A DNA stretch of 64,000 nucleotides from positions 682,001 to 746,000 of the forward strand of contig CAWJHE010000017.1 in NCBI GenBank assembly GCA_963842455.1, read 5' to 3'. Position 1 is the first letter of the stretch. The number at the start of each line of letters is the position of its first letter. A program made the translations under genes and the position numbers. The notes below the pieces were generated by a model. That model was not told the DNA's origin. It saw only the letters and a list, made by a program, of their open reading frames with translations, and ran no database searches. Positions 1 to 8,086 of this stretch are shown here, piece after piece. The stretch is from CAWJHE01 sp963842455. GTDB taxonomy: Bacteria; Chloroflexota; Anaerolineae; Anaerolineales; UBA4823.

Positions 1-1295
1 GAGACCCCAGCAGTTCCTCCCCAGATCGCTGCTTCTTCCGGGGTTTTAATCCCCTCGGCGCCAGTGAATAATCCACCTGAAGGGATCCCGGCAGCCATGA
101 AAGGTCCATAGTCCGAGCGTCCAGAGAAATCAGTGCCTTTGAAAGGTACGCTGCGCAAATTGTAGAAGGATTCAAAGACCTTTTCGATCCTATCTGACCC
201 GACAGGTCCCGGACCAGCGCCAACAGCATCTGAGTCATCTCCATCGTAGACAAAGAAAACAGGATTGGGTGAACCGATCATGTCAAAGTTAAGGTAAAGC
301 GCAATCTTCGCTCGTTCTTCAGCGCTTAAATTGCTTAAATAATAGGTAGAACCAACTAAACCGGACTCCTCCGCGCCCCATAAGGCAAAACGGACTTTGT
401 TCCACGGTTTCACTTTTGCCATCTGTTCAGCCACTTCCAAGATCGCTGCGCTTCCCGAGCCATTGTCTTGAATACCTGGTCCGGCGTTAACCGAATCAAG
501 GTGCGCTCCGACCATAATGACATTATTGGGATCACCATTCACCGATTCGGCAAAGAGATTATAGCTGGTGGCAATACCGCGGAATGTATCGGTTTTTAAA
601 CGCATGACCAAACCTGGCGTGCTGGCAAGCTGCTGACCAATATCCTGTGTAACCGAGGTGACGGGGAACTCGAGGGTAAAAGTATTACCCAATGTAGCAT
701 TGAGAGCGCCAGGGATATTGTTGTAGATGATCACACCCGAGGCGCCAGCACTGTAGGCATTGCTTGCCTTTATAGCAAAGGTGCAAGCACCGCGGCTAAC
801 CAGAGCGATGTTACCTGCCGGGAAACCGGCAAAATCTGCAGCGTTACAGCCTGTGATGACAGGTAATGTGCTGACTGGAGCCGTGACATCACCGCTGCCA
901 GAATAAGACAGGATACTGTTGGAAATTGGACCTGCTGGCGGGGGAGAAACCTGTTCCAAAATAGAGGCGGAAAGGGAGATGAAAGTCTGAAATTCAAATG
1001 GCTGGACTGTCACGTTATAGCCCGCATTCAGGAATACTTGACGAGCATAATCGATTGAAGCATCATATCCTGGAGACCCAGATACACGAGTGCCATTATT
1101 TGCATCAGCGATCGACTGCAATGCAGCCTGGTGTGAGCGGACCCCGTCTAGAGTCACACATTCCAGGAGTTTCGCGAACGTGTTGTTAACACGAGTATCG
1201 CAGGCGGCGCTGCTTGCTAATGCAGTGGTTGCCGAAAACGTCAAACCAACGAGAATGAGAACTACCATGATAAAGCGAGTCATCCTACCGTACAT
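1..1295 (-). CDS. Secreted M28-family zinc aminopeptidase with PA domain (C-terminus beyond window edge)
   Basis: Translation of the minus strand from ATG at 1295 stays open to base 1, giving 431 codons of a 3'-truncated gene. A GGAGG box lies 7 bases before the ATG. Residues 1-27 form a signal peptide (basic start, hydrophobic core, then TTALASS). A protease-associated (PA) domain follows at about residues 130-225 (SRGACTF, GASGVIIYNN). The M28 zinc site is visible: His265 and Asp267 in HLDSV, Asp277 in QDNGSG, and the catalytic/metal Glu309-Glu310 pair in WGAEESG, then NFDMIGS near 337. The family removes N-terminal residues from peptides using two zinc ions. Export suggests extracellular peptide scavenging. 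The remaining metal-binding His is expected beyond the window. The gene is transcribed divergently from the DUF4287 gene. Confidence 0.93.
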   Translation of the reverse strand, partial: MYGRMTRFIMVVLILVGLTFSATTALASSAACDTRVNNTFAKLLECVTLDGVRSHQAALQSIADANNGTRVSGSPGYDASIDYARQVFLNAGYNVTVQPFEFQTFISLSASILEQVSPPPAGPISNSILSYSGSGDVTAPVSTLPVITGCNAADFAGFPAGNIALVSRGACTFAIKASNAYSAGASGVIIYNNIPGALNATLGNTFTLEFPVTSVTQDIGQQLASTPGLVMRLKTDTFRGIATSYNLFAESVNGDPNNVIMVGAHLDSVNAGPGIQDNGSGSAAILEVAEQMAKVKPWNKVRFALWGAEESGLVGSTYYLSNLSAEERAKIALYLNFDMIGSPNPVFFVYDGDDSDAVGAGPGPVGSDRIEKVFESFYNLRSVPFKGTDFSGRSDYGPFMAAGIPSGGLFTGAEGIKTPEEAAIWGGTAGV

Positions 1296-1382
1296 AGTTT
1301 TACCTCCAAATGAAAGTGAAAGTGGTTGTTGACAATCTAATTAACATTGAATAGAAAAATCAGTCTCTCCCCTTGTCTTATT

Positions 1383-1408
1383 AGGATATATAAGATAATA
1401 TATATCCT
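1383..1408. repeat. Perfect 10-bp inverted repeat in the divergent promoter region
   Basis: Arms AGGATATATA (1383-1392) and TATATATCCT (1399-1408) are exact reverse complements around a 6-base spacer. They lie in an AT-rich stretch between the divergent M28 and DUF4287 genes. It could be a regulator-binding operator. It is too AT-rich for a strong terminator. The rest of 1296-1550 shows no gene. Confidence 0.5.
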
Positions 1409-1550
1409 CTTCCGGAATTATATCAGCAACACCAAGTGAGTCAAGTAACAATATATTCTCTACTTCACCTGAACCTACTTCTTTCAGCAGATGAATAATT
1501 GAAACCACCTTGCAGAATTACTAAATCCAATTCCCGACAGGAGCACAATC

Positions 1551-2126
1551 ATGAGTTCTATCGACCAGGCTTACGAAACCCAACTTAAGAATATCCAGAC
1601 AAAAACCGGCAAGTCCCTTGAAGAGCTGGTACAACTCATCCTCAACAGCGGTTTGAGCAAACACGGCGAAATCCGCTCAATGCTAATCGATAAATTCGGT
1701 CTGGGCTATGGAGATGCCAACACCCTGGCTCATTATGCTCGCAATTCCGATGGAGAAAGGGCTGCCATAGCAAAGGGCTTATCGGCGGAAGATGTGCTGG
1801 ACGCAATCTATACTGGCCCCAAAGCGGCGCTGCGCCCCATTCATGAAGAAGCCATGCGCAGGATCCATACCTTTGGCGACTTTGAAATCGCCCCCAAGAA
1901 AGGTTATGTCAGCCTGCGGCGTAAAAAGCAATTTGCCATGGTTGGTCCAGCCACCAAAACACAGGTCGAAATCGGCATCAATGCAAAAGACCTGCCCACT
2001 TCGACTCGTTTGGCTGAGCAGCCGCCAGGCAGTATGTGTAATTACAAAATACGGCTGTCTTCAATCGATGATATTGATGCCGAGTTGGTCGGTTGGCTCA
2101 GGCAGGCATACGATCAATCTGGATAA
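1551..2126 (+). CDS. DUF4287 / DUF5655 domain protein
   Basis: 191 residues with an AGGAG ribosome site 7 bases before the ATG. The N-terminal 65 residues match the DUF4287 pattern (IDQAYETQLKNIQTKTGKS, then LIDKFGLGYGDANTLAHYA), a small helical domain. The C-terminal part, about 85-190, resembles DUF5655 (YTGPKAALRPIHEEAM, KKGYVSLRRKKQFAMV). The two domains commonly occur together in small cytoplasmic bacterial proteins. No catalytic motif or function is established and I do not assign one. Family recognition is from memory of the domain patterns. Confidence 0.8.
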   Translation: MSSIDQAYETQLKNIQTKTGKSLEELVQLILNSGLSKHGEIRSMLIDKFGLGYGDANTLAHYARNSDGERAAIAKGLSAEDVLDAIYTGPKAALRPIHEEAMRRIHTFGDFEIAPKKGYVSLRRKKQFAMVGPATKTQVEIGINAKDLPTSTRLAEQPPGSMCNYKIRLSSIDDIDAELVGWLRQAYDQSG

Positions 2127-2187
2127 ACTTATTGAGAGATGGGTCTTTTCCTGAAGCAAGTACATTCTTTACAACGTTGGCTGAGAA

Positions 2188-2580
2188 TTAATCGGCTTCC
2201 ATAGCAGATAACCTGCTCCGCGTCCTTTCAACCCAATCGGCATCCATTCGCGACAAGCGCGCCTTACCCAGATTTTGTTTCATGATCCAACGAATATCCT
2301 TATCGGGATCATTGAGCCATTTCTCAAAATAGGCTTTCCCCGAAACAGGTGAAGCCACCACTGCAACACTCCAGCAATAGCCTAAACCCTTACGTAAGAC
2401 CAGGAAATCCTCAGAACGACGCTCTTTAATCTCAGATATGGATGCCGTAATCCTGTCCAATATTTCTAAGGTGGCGACGGCATATTCAGCTTTAACCAGC
2501 AACCGCGGTTCACAGAGCGCTGCAACAGCCGCTCTTTGCTCTAAAGGGTTTCCTGTTAGCCCAATTACGCATTTCTTCAA
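2188..2580 (-). CDS. HEAT-repeat protein, C-terminal piece of a frameshifted gene
   Basis: This is the third reading-frame piece of one broken gene reading from 2975 down to 2188. It covers helical HEAT-like repeats (NPLEQRAAVAALCEPRLL, then DPDKDIRWIMKQNLGKARL). The middle piece lies in another frame at about 2580-2720 and encodes further repeats (DPRWRLREAVAMAMQRLGDV, MQVLIEEMRNWA). Joining the pieces needs two single-base corrections, near 2562 and near 2722. Proteins of this kind are helical scaffolds for protein contacts, and the specific role is unknown. The gene converges on the DUF4287 gene with 61 bases between stops. Confidence 0.6.
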   Translation of the reverse strand: MKKCVIGLTGNPLEQRAAVAALCEPRLLVKAEYAVATLEILDRITASISEIKERRSEDFLVLRKGLGYCWSVAVVASPVSGKAYFEKWLNDPDKDIRWIMKQNLGKARLSRMDADWVERTRSRLSAMEAD

Positions 2581-2654
2581 TCAATACCTGCATATCCACA
2601 TCGCCCAAACGCTGCATCGCCATGGCTACCGCCTCGCGCAAACGCCAGCGTGGA

Positions 2655-2975
2655 TCAGACGCAAACGTACGTAAAGTTGTGAGTATGCGAAGAATCTCCT
2701 TCGGCGAGTAATCTTCCCAGACCTACCACCCCACAAAAAGCTAAAAATTCATAAGGCGAATTAACCGGAGCTCGATCAGCTGTGTAGCCGATATATCGAC
2801 TGAAAAGCTCCTGCGATCCCAGGTCTGCTACAGCCTGCGCTAACTCCAGGTTGCCCCGTGGTCCCGGAAGACCCGACTCCTGAAGCAGGTATTCGTCCCA
2901 ATCATCCAAGGATAATAACCGTCTAATATAATCATCCTTCTTTCCCATCATATACTCTACGAAAGATTCGGGCAT
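2655..2975 (-). CDS. HEAT-repeat protein, N-terminal piece of a frameshifted gene
   Basis: The ATG at 2975 opens MPESFVEYMMGKKDDYIRRL and runs in frame through SPYEFLAFCGVVGLG. The frame then leaves the homologous path near 2722. Shifting by one base continues as VWEDYSPKEILRILTTLRTF, which joins the downstream HEAT-like repeats. The tail printed in this frame, after about residue 85, is therefore probably not real protein. Complete, the protein would be roughly 260 residues. The single-base nature of the breaks suggests either a sequence error or recent decay. A copy of a dispersed noncoding repeat (3045-3200) sits directly upstream in the same orientation. Confidence 0.55.
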   Translation of the reverse strand: MPESFVEYMMGKKDDYIRRLLSLDDWDEYLLQESGLPGPRGNLELAQAVADLGSQELFSRYIGYTADRAPVNSPYEFLAFCGVVGLGRLLAEGDSSHTHNFTYVCV

Positions 2976-3044
2976 AAAATTTACTCATTTTTGGTAGTTT
3001 ATTCTAACAAGGAACTATACCGAGTAGAATATCTTTGCAATTCG

Positions 3045-3200
3045 TTTTTTGATCTCTCACAAAGACTGTCATTGCGAACGTTCTTTGTGAAGCAATCTGA
3101 TCTCTCGCTAAGCTCGCCAAGGACACAAAGCTATTTTATTTGGAAACTTCATCTCACAGATCATTTTGTATGACCCACGAAGTTTGATGAGCTTTCTCTT
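3045..3200 (-). repeat. Dispersed intergenic repeat, copy A
   Basis: Read on the minus strand, this stretch matches the noncoding DNA at 16300-16530. Bases 3071-3103 are an exact 33-base reverse complement of 16359-16391. The flanks are also similar: GTGGGTCATACAAAATGATC versus GTGGGTCATGCAAAATGATC, and GAGAGATCAAAAA on both. Both copies point toward the start codon of the adjacent gene. No protein is encoded. The remainder of 2976-3230 is unremarkable AT-rich leader. Confidence 0.75.
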
Positions 3201-3230
3201 TTGTGATAATGATAGAACAAAAGCTAACCA

Positions 3231-3872
3231 ATGAATAAAGTACTCACACTGAATGAACACAACCTGCTCGAGGCAGTTGAACACCTTAATCAGATCGATG
3301 ACGACCTGGCAAAAGTATATCGGGAATTAGGTGCGCCACCTTTATGGAACCGCGAACCAGGTTTTTCCACCCTGGTTTATATCATCCTGGAACAGCAGGT
3401 CTCCCTGGCCTCCGCCAGGGCAGCCTTCCAGAAATTGAACCTGGCGGTCCAGCCCCTCACCCCTGAGACTTTCTTAACGCTAAGCGACCCACAGCTAAAA
3501 GAAATTGGTTTCAGCCGTCAAAAGATGGGGTATTGCCGCAACCTGGCACAGGCTATCCAGTCCCATACGATTGATCTGGATCTGCTCCCCACGCTGGATG
3601 ATACTCCCGCGCGGTCCGCGCTGATGAGCCTGAAAGGCATTGGCATTTGGACTGCTGATATTTACCTGATGGAGGTATTATTACGCCCGGATATCTGGCC
3701 TGTAAGCGATCTAGCTTTAATCACAGGAGTTCAGGAAGTAAAAAGCCTTGCAAACAGACCCACTCAAGACGAGATGGAACACATCGCAGCCCCCTGGCGA
3801 CCCTGGCGGGCGGTCGCAGCCCGGATGATCTGGGCATCCTACCTGCACAGACGCAACAACTACCATCCCTGA
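3231..3872 (+). CDS. DNA-3-methyladenine glycosylase-type HhH-GPD DNA repair enzyme
   Basis: 213 residues. The helix-hairpin-helix with its GIG turn is visible at about 140-156 (LKGIGIWTADIYLMEVLL), followed by VSDLAL, whose Asp (about 165) fits the catalytic aspartate of the HhH-GPD superfamily. The upstream ILEQQVSLASARAAF segment is typical of the AlkA/MAG group. Such enzymes cut the glycosidic bond of alkylated purines to start base excision repair. No iron-sulfur cysteine cluster is present, which argues against the MutY/Nth group. It is shorter than E. coli AlkA and lacks that protein's N-terminal domain. It appears monocistronic. Confidence 0.85.
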   Translation: MNKVLTLNEHNLLEAVEHLNQIDDDLAKVYRELGAPPLWNREPGFSTLVYIILEQQVSLASARAAFQKLNLAVQPLTPETFLTLSDPQLKEIGFSRQKMGYCRNLAQAIQSHTIDLDLLPTLDDTPARSALMSLKGIGIWTADIYLMEVLLRPDIWPVSDLALITGVQEVKSLANRPTQDEMEHIAAPWRPWRAVAARMIWASYLHRRNNYHP

Positions 3873-3888
3873 TCAAAGCAGTTCACAG

Positions 3889-3894
3889 TATAAT
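3889..3894 (+). promoter_or_regulatory. Candidate -10 element (TATAAT) upstream of the TauE/SafE gene
   Basis: A perfect TATAAT lies 72 bases before the ATG at 3966, in the gap after the glycosylase gene. No convincing -35 hexamer stands 16-18 bases upstream. Confidence 0.35.
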
Positions 3895-3965
3895 GCGCAG
3901 GTTGAATTTTTGATCCTGGCGGGTTTGCCCTGAAAAAACCGTTACCTTTCGATACGGAATAGTTT

Positions 3966-4727
3966 ATGTCCTTCATTGATTACCTGTTGATCACCCTTGC
4001 TGCCGTAGCTGCTGGCCTGACCAACGCCCTGGCTGGCGGCGGAACTTTATTCACCTTCCCTATGCTGACCGTAGTAGGTCTGCCTGCTGTGGCTGCCAAC
4101 GTGACCAGCACAGTGGCGCTGTCTCCAGGATACCTGGGGGCCACCCTGGCGCAATGGAAGGATATCCGCACTCAGAAAAAACGATTGTGGATGTTTATCC
4201 CCGCCGGGGCGATAGGTGGCTTAATCGGCGGGCTATTGTTGCTAAACACAGGCGAAAAACTATTCCGCGAGTTGGTCCCTTTCCTGATTCTTCTGGCTTC
4301 AGGGCTTCTGGCTGCTCAAAATCCAGTGCGCGCCTGGCTCACAAAACGCGCCGAAAAGCAGCAAAAAGCTGCTCCATCAGAGCTTTTGGCGATCCTGCCC
4401 GTGACCCTGGCAGCAGTCTATGGCGGTTATTTTGGCGCCGGATTGAGCGTGATTGTGCTGGCCGTACTTGGGCTCACCATCGATGACAACCTGACCCGTC
4501 TGAACGGCTTGAAACAAGCCATCGCTTTTGGCACCAATGTAACCGCTGCTGTATTGTTTATGTTCTCCGGCCAGGTGGTCTGGAGCGCTGCCTTAGTTAT
4601 GGCAGTCGGCGCACTGATCGGAGGCTCCCTGGGCGGTCGCCTGGCTGGCCGCATTCAGCCCAATATACTGCGTAAGATTGTGGTGACTGTTGGCGTCATC
4701 GTATCCATTATTTACTTTGTCAGGTAG
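3966..4727 (+). CDS. TauE/SafE (DUF81) family membrane permease
   Basis: 253 residues with about eight hydrophobic segments. It has the two-fold repeat typical of the family: GLTNALAGGGTLFTFPML near the N-terminus and GGYFGAGLSVIVLAVLGL in the second half. The family exports organosulfur anions such as sulfite or sulfoacetate across the inner membrane. The substrate cannot be read from the sequence, and no sulfonate catabolic genes lie next to it. The length fits the family. It is preceded by its own candidate promoter and followed by 232 bases without a gene. Confidence 0.9.
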   Translation: MSFIDYLLITLAAVAAGLTNALAGGGTLFTFPMLTVVGLPAVAANVTSTVALSPGYLGATLAQWKDIRTQKKRLWMFIPAGAIGGLIGGLLLLNTGEKLFRELVPFLILLASGLLAAQNPVRAWLTKRAEKQQKAAPSELLAILPVTLAAVYGGYFGAGLSVIVLAVLGLTIDDNLTRLNGLKQAIAFGTNVTAAVLFMFSGQVVWSAALVMAVGALIGGSLGGRLAGRIQPNILRKIVVTVGVIVSIIYFVR

Positions 4728-4860
4728 TTAGCCATTCACCGAAATTAAAACAGCCCTCCACACTCGTTCAAACTTAATCTCCTTATCTTTCGTATCCACA
4801 ACATTTAATCAGCGTCATAATGAATAGATCGTTTGCATGAAACCGGCATAGGATCCGTTC

Positions 4861-4890
4861 TTGTGTTTAATTTCAACCTCTCTATATAGA
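4861..4890 (+). promoter_or_regulatory. Candidate sigma70-type promoter for the M14 peptidase gene
   Basis: TTGTGT (4861-4866) and TATATA (4883-4888) are separated by 16 bases in an AT-rich intergenic stretch, about 70 bases before the ATG at 4960. The rest of 4728-4959 has no recognisable gene. Confidence 0.35.
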
Positions 4891-4959
4891 TTCCATGCTT
4901 CCCTTTCAGAATTTTTTTCTATTGCTTAGTTAGTCTTATAGGGGAAATCGGAGGTAAAA

Positions 4960-6489
4960 ATGTTTCTCCATTCCAGGAAATTCAAACCATCCGTGGCTAT
5001 CCTTGTTATCCTGTGTGTCATCTGCCTGGCTGTTCCCGAATTTACACTTGCTTCATCATGGTCTGGGATACAAGCTAGACCACCGCAAAACATAGAAAAT
5101 ACGATCGAAGAAAAACCATCACCTTTTTACGATTCGATCCTATACACTGAGATAGAACCACTCTTGCGCCAAATCGAAAAGACCAGCAAAAGAGTTAAAG
5201 TGGATGTGATCGGTCAATCAGCAGGTGGGCACGATTTATTTCTGGTCACCCTGTCATCACCAGACACCATGGGCCGCTTAGGCAGGTACATGGCGCTCCG
5301 CAACCTGATGCTCAAGGATCCTGAAAAAGCACTGGAGATGATTGAGCAATTTGGCGACTTCAAAGTTCCCATCTTCATCAATGCCAGCATTCATGGGAAT
5401 GAATATCCGGGGGTGGATGCAGCTATTCGATTGATTCAAACCCTGGCTTATGATGACAGCCCTGAGGTACAACTGATTTTAGAAAATGTCATCCTGTTAG
5501 TCAATGTCGTCCAAAATCCTGACGGTAGAATTTTAGGGACACGCGCTAATGCTAATGGGTTTGATGTCAATCGAGACTTCATCACCCAATCTCAGCCAGA
5601 GACACGCGCAACCGTAAAAGTTCTGACAGAATGGAATCCCATGGTTGTGCTAGACCTGCATGGTTTCGTTGACCCTATGCTGATTGAGCCTTGCACCCCA
5701 CTCCACAACCCCAATTACGAGTACGACCTTTACATCCAGTGGGCTTATTACGAAGCTGAGGCTATGGAGGCTGAACTTCTGGCGCATACCGGCTTCGATG
5801 CACAGATTCCTTTCCGAGACTCAGAGCTGGGTTGGGATGACTGGCCACCCACCTATACTCCCATGTATGCTATGTACCATGGGGCATATGGGCACACCTT
5901 AGAAACTCCCTATCAAGATGAGCGCGGTGTGGACGCCCACTTCTGGGCTGTATGGGGTGCCTTGAAATTTGCCTCCCAGCACCGAGAAGCCATGGTGACA
6001 GATCAGATTGAGATCTTCCGTCGTGGTTTTTTGGCTCTGCCGCAAATGCTGATCCCTGATGAGCTTTTAGCCGAGACCCAATTTGACCAGTTTAATGAGC
6101 TGACCATTCAGGAATTCCCAGCCGCGTATATCATCCCATCCAGCAAACCTCTCCAATCCAGCCCACATCAGGCCAGCCGTTTGATCAACTTTCTCCTTTA
6201 TAACGATGTCCAGGTGACCCAGAGCGTTTCTGAATTCACAGTAAACAGTACGACCTATCCGGCAGGCACGTTTATTGTTTGGATGAACCAGCCCAAGCGT
6301 GGCCTGGCAAATACCATCCTGGAAAGCGGCCGAGATTTATCCTATCTGGAAGGCATCAGTTTTTATTCACCGCCTTCTGTTTGGAGCAACCCTTTGTTGT
6401 GGGGCAGTTCGCCGGGATATCCTGATGGAAGAAATAGTTATCCCAACCATAGATATTCTTCGCCCAACGGACCAGACAGGCTTGGTTGA
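4960..6489 (+). CDS. Secreted M14-family zinc carboxypeptidase, N-terminal piece (frameshifted gene)
   Basis: The ATG follows a good GGAGG site. Residues 1-31 form a signal peptide. The M14 zinc and catalytic motifs are present: HGNEYPG (His and Glu zinc ligands), NPDGR, NANGFDVNRDF, LDLHG (third zinc ligand), and a conserved Glu in LETPYQDERG. Family members remove C-terminal residues or split amide bonds in the cell envelope or outside the cell. The reading frame leaves the homologous path at about 6420-6432, and the protein continues in another frame (see 6299-7333). The complete gene would end at the TAA at 7356-7358 and encode about 800 residues. The tail after about residue 490 in this frame is not authentic. 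Confidence 0.85.
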   Translation: MFLHSRKFKPSVAILVILCVICLAVPEFTLASSWSGIQARPPQNIENTIEEKPSPFYDSILYTEIEPLLRQIEKTSKRVKVDVIGQSAGGHDLFLVTLSSPDTMGRLGRYMALRNLMLKDPEKALEMIEQFGDFKVPIFINASIHGNEYPGVDAAIRLIQTLAYDDSPEVQLILENVILLVNVVQNPDGRILGTRANANGFDVNRDFITQSQPETRATVKVLTEWNPMVVLDLHGFVDPMLIEPCTPLHNPNYEYDLYIQWAYYEAEAMEAELLAHTGFDAQIPFRDSELGWDDWPPTYTPMYAMYHGAYGHTLETPYQDERGVDAHFWAVWGALKFASQHREAMVTDQIEIFRRGFLALPQMLIPDELLAETQFDQFNELTIQEFPAAYIIPSSKPLQSSPHQASRLINFLLYNDVQVTQSVSEFTVNSTTYPAGTFIVWMNQPKRGLANTILESGRDLSYLEGISFYSPPSVWSNPLLWGSSPGYPDGRNSYPNHRYSSPNGPDRLG

Positions 6490-7333
6490 ACCAGGAATTG
6501 CCGCAGGATATCTTTTCTTGCCCGACAGCCTGGAAGCTTTCCAGGCAGCCAACTACCTTCTTGGGCGTGATGAGGCTGTTTACCGGGCTGCTTCGACCAT
6601 CGAGGATATTGGAAGATCTTTCCCGGCCGGCTCAATGTTAATTCCTTCTGACTCAGCCCTGGTTAGCGAATTAGCTACCCGCTTCCAGCTCAGCCTGTTT
6701 GCCCTTCAGGAGTGGCCTGCGGACCTGGTGCAGTTGAATAAACCAAAGATTGCGCTGTATGCCGATGAAGGCACTCGCCACGCCCTGAAAAAGATGGGGT
6801 TCGAAGTTACCGAGTTCACAACCAGTGACCTGAACTCAGCCAGGATCCTGGACTATGATCTCTTCATTAATCTCTCTGGGAGTTGGTCGAGGCTTGGACA
6901 GCCAGGAAAATCTGCTTTCACACAATTCTTTTCTGCAGGCGGCGATTACCTGGGACTGCGCACCAATGGGATCAACTTTGCCATCGGCGCCGGTATCTTG
7001 GATGCCAGTACCCAAAGTACCAGCGGCAACGCCATCGTCAGCTTGATTATGAACCCAAACGACCCCCTGGCAGCTGGGTTCTGGTCAGAAGATAGCGCTT
7101 TTGTTTACAGCCCGGTTTGGTTCACAGCTCTCGGCCCTGATGTCCAGGTGACAGCCTGGCTGGCTCCAAGACGATTTCCTGATTTCAGGGTACTGGCCAG
7201 GCTGGCGGGAAAGCGAAGCCGCTGGGCAGCCAATCATTGTGCACCAAAGCTCCGGGGATCAGGACACCAGTGTACTTGGTATAGATGCAACTTTTCGCGG
7301 CCATCCAGAGAATGCTTTTCGTCTTCTGGGTAA
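6299..7333 (+). CDS. M14-family carboxypeptidase, C-terminal piece (frameshifted gene)
   Basis: From about 6430 this frame continues the M14 protein (EEIVIPTIDILRPTDQTG, then ALYADEGTRHALKKMGFEV and ARILDYDLFINLSGSWS). This is a C-terminal alpha/beta region, as in long secreted M14 proteins. The codons before 6430 overlap the N-terminal piece and are shadow sequence. A second shift lies near 7168-7175. In a third frame the protein ends DDFLISGYWPGWRESEAAG, GHPENAFRLLGNAIFASQE and a TAA at 7356-7358. Two shifts in one gene of otherwise good coding quality point to sequence error or recent inactivation. Confidence 0.7.
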   Translation: MAWQIPSWKAAEIYPIWKASVFIHRLLFGATLCCGAVRRDILMEEIVIPTIDILRPTDQTGLVEPGIAAGYLFLPDSLEAFQAANYLLGRDEAVYRAASTIEDIGRSFPAGSMLIPSDSALVSELATRFQLSLFALQEWPADLVQLNKPKIALYADEGTRHALKKMGFEVTEFTTSDLNSARILDYDLFINLSGSWSRLGQPGKSAFTQFFSAGGDYLGLRTNGINFAIGAGILDASTQSTSGNAIVSLIMNPNDPLAAGFWSEDSAFVYSPVWFTALGPDVQVTAWLAPRRFPDFRVLARLAGKRSRWAANHCAPKLRGSGHQCTWYRCNFSRPSRECFSSSG

Positions 7334-7377
7334 CGCAATATTTGCCAGTCAAGAGTAAATCCACAAAGAACCAAGCC

Positions 7378-7419
7378 AGCATCATAAATGTCTTGAGATC
7401 TCAAGACATTTATGATGCT
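7378..7419. terminator. Perfect 42-bp palindrome downstream of the M14 gene (possible terminator or cruciform)
   Basis: Bases 7378-7398 and 7399-7419 are exact reverse complements with no spacer (centre GAGATCTC). The palindrome starts 20 bases after the M14 stop and is followed by CTCTTTAAAT, a poor U-tract. In RNA it would form a very long hairpin. It is AT-rich for an intrinsic terminator, so 3'-end stabilisation, a cruciform or a binding site for a dimeric protein are alternatives. The rest of 7359-7510 holds a candidate extended -10 (TGGCATAAT, 7452-7460) for the next gene. Confidence 0.6.
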
Positions 7420-7510
7420 GCTCTTTAAATCCGGCTTTGGACAAAAACTTATGGCATAATGTTCAGAGCAATTTTTCAAACCAATCCCATTTGTATTCAG
7501 TGGAGACCTC

Positions 7511-7918
7511 ATGAATTTGACATTTTATCTTAAACTGTATTTTGCTACTCTGTCCGTCTTTTTTGCCATCGACATGCTTTGGCTGGGGTTGATTGCCCGC
7601 AGTTTCTACCGCAAACATATCGGCTTTATCATGGCGCCATCTCCCAATTGGACTGCCGCCATAATCTTCTACCTCATCTTTGTGGCAGGTCTGATCTTCT
7701 TCGCCGTGACGCCTGGTTTACAGGCAAATTCCATCGGGAAGACAGTGTTCCTGGGAGCTCTGTATGGCTTCATAACCTATGCTACCTATGACCTGACCAA
7801 CCTGGCCACCTTAAAAAATTGGCCGGTTTTTCTCAGCCTGGTGGACATTCTGTGGGGAACAATCCTGGCCATTCTGGTCTCTGGTGCTAGTTTCTATATC
7901 GGTCAATGGCTGCGATAG
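7511..7918 (+). CDS. DUF2177 family membrane protein
   Basis: 135 residues with four hydrophobic segments. It has the family features AIDMLWLGLIARSFYRKHIG near the N-terminus and GFITYATYDLTNLATLKNW in the third segment. DUF2177 proteins are small integral membrane proteins of unknown function found in many bacteria. No partner is suggested by context: the gene stands alone between a palindrome and a bidirectional terminator. Confidence 0.85.
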   Translation: MNLTFYLKLYFATLSVFFAIDMLWLGLIARSFYRKHIGFIMAPSPNWTAAIIFYLIFVAGLIFFAVTPGLQANSIGKTVFLGALYGFITYATYDLTNLATLKNWPVFLSLVDILWGTILAILVSGASFYIGQWLR

Positions 7919-7980
7919 GTAAATCCAACTGTTGAAGATGCTTATCGATCAGCGAACGTTTCCATGCCCGCCCCCAAAAT

Positions 7981-8012
7981 AACATTTTTCTTGTGCAACA
8001 TTTTTCTTGTGC
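7981..8012. repeat. Tandem 16-bp direct repeat
   Basis: AACATTTTTCTTGTGC occurs twice head-to-tail (7981-7996 and 7997-8012), just before the terminator hairpin. It is probably a simple slippage duplication in noncoding DNA. Confidence 0.75.
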
Positions 8013-8020
8013 AGATTAAA

Positions 8021-8049
8021 AAACGCCCTATCCATGGTATAGGGCGTTT
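8021..8049. terminator. Bidirectional intrinsic terminator between convergent genes
   Basis: An 11-bp perfect stem AAACGCCCTAT / ATAGGGCGTTT encloses a 7-base loop, with A-rich sequence on the left and T-rich on the right. It lies between the convergent DUF2177 (+) and FKBP/SlyD (-) genes and can serve both strands. Confidence 0.8.
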
Positions 8050-8086
8050 ACAAATTATTCCATCGGGTCTGATTTAAGAAAATCAC

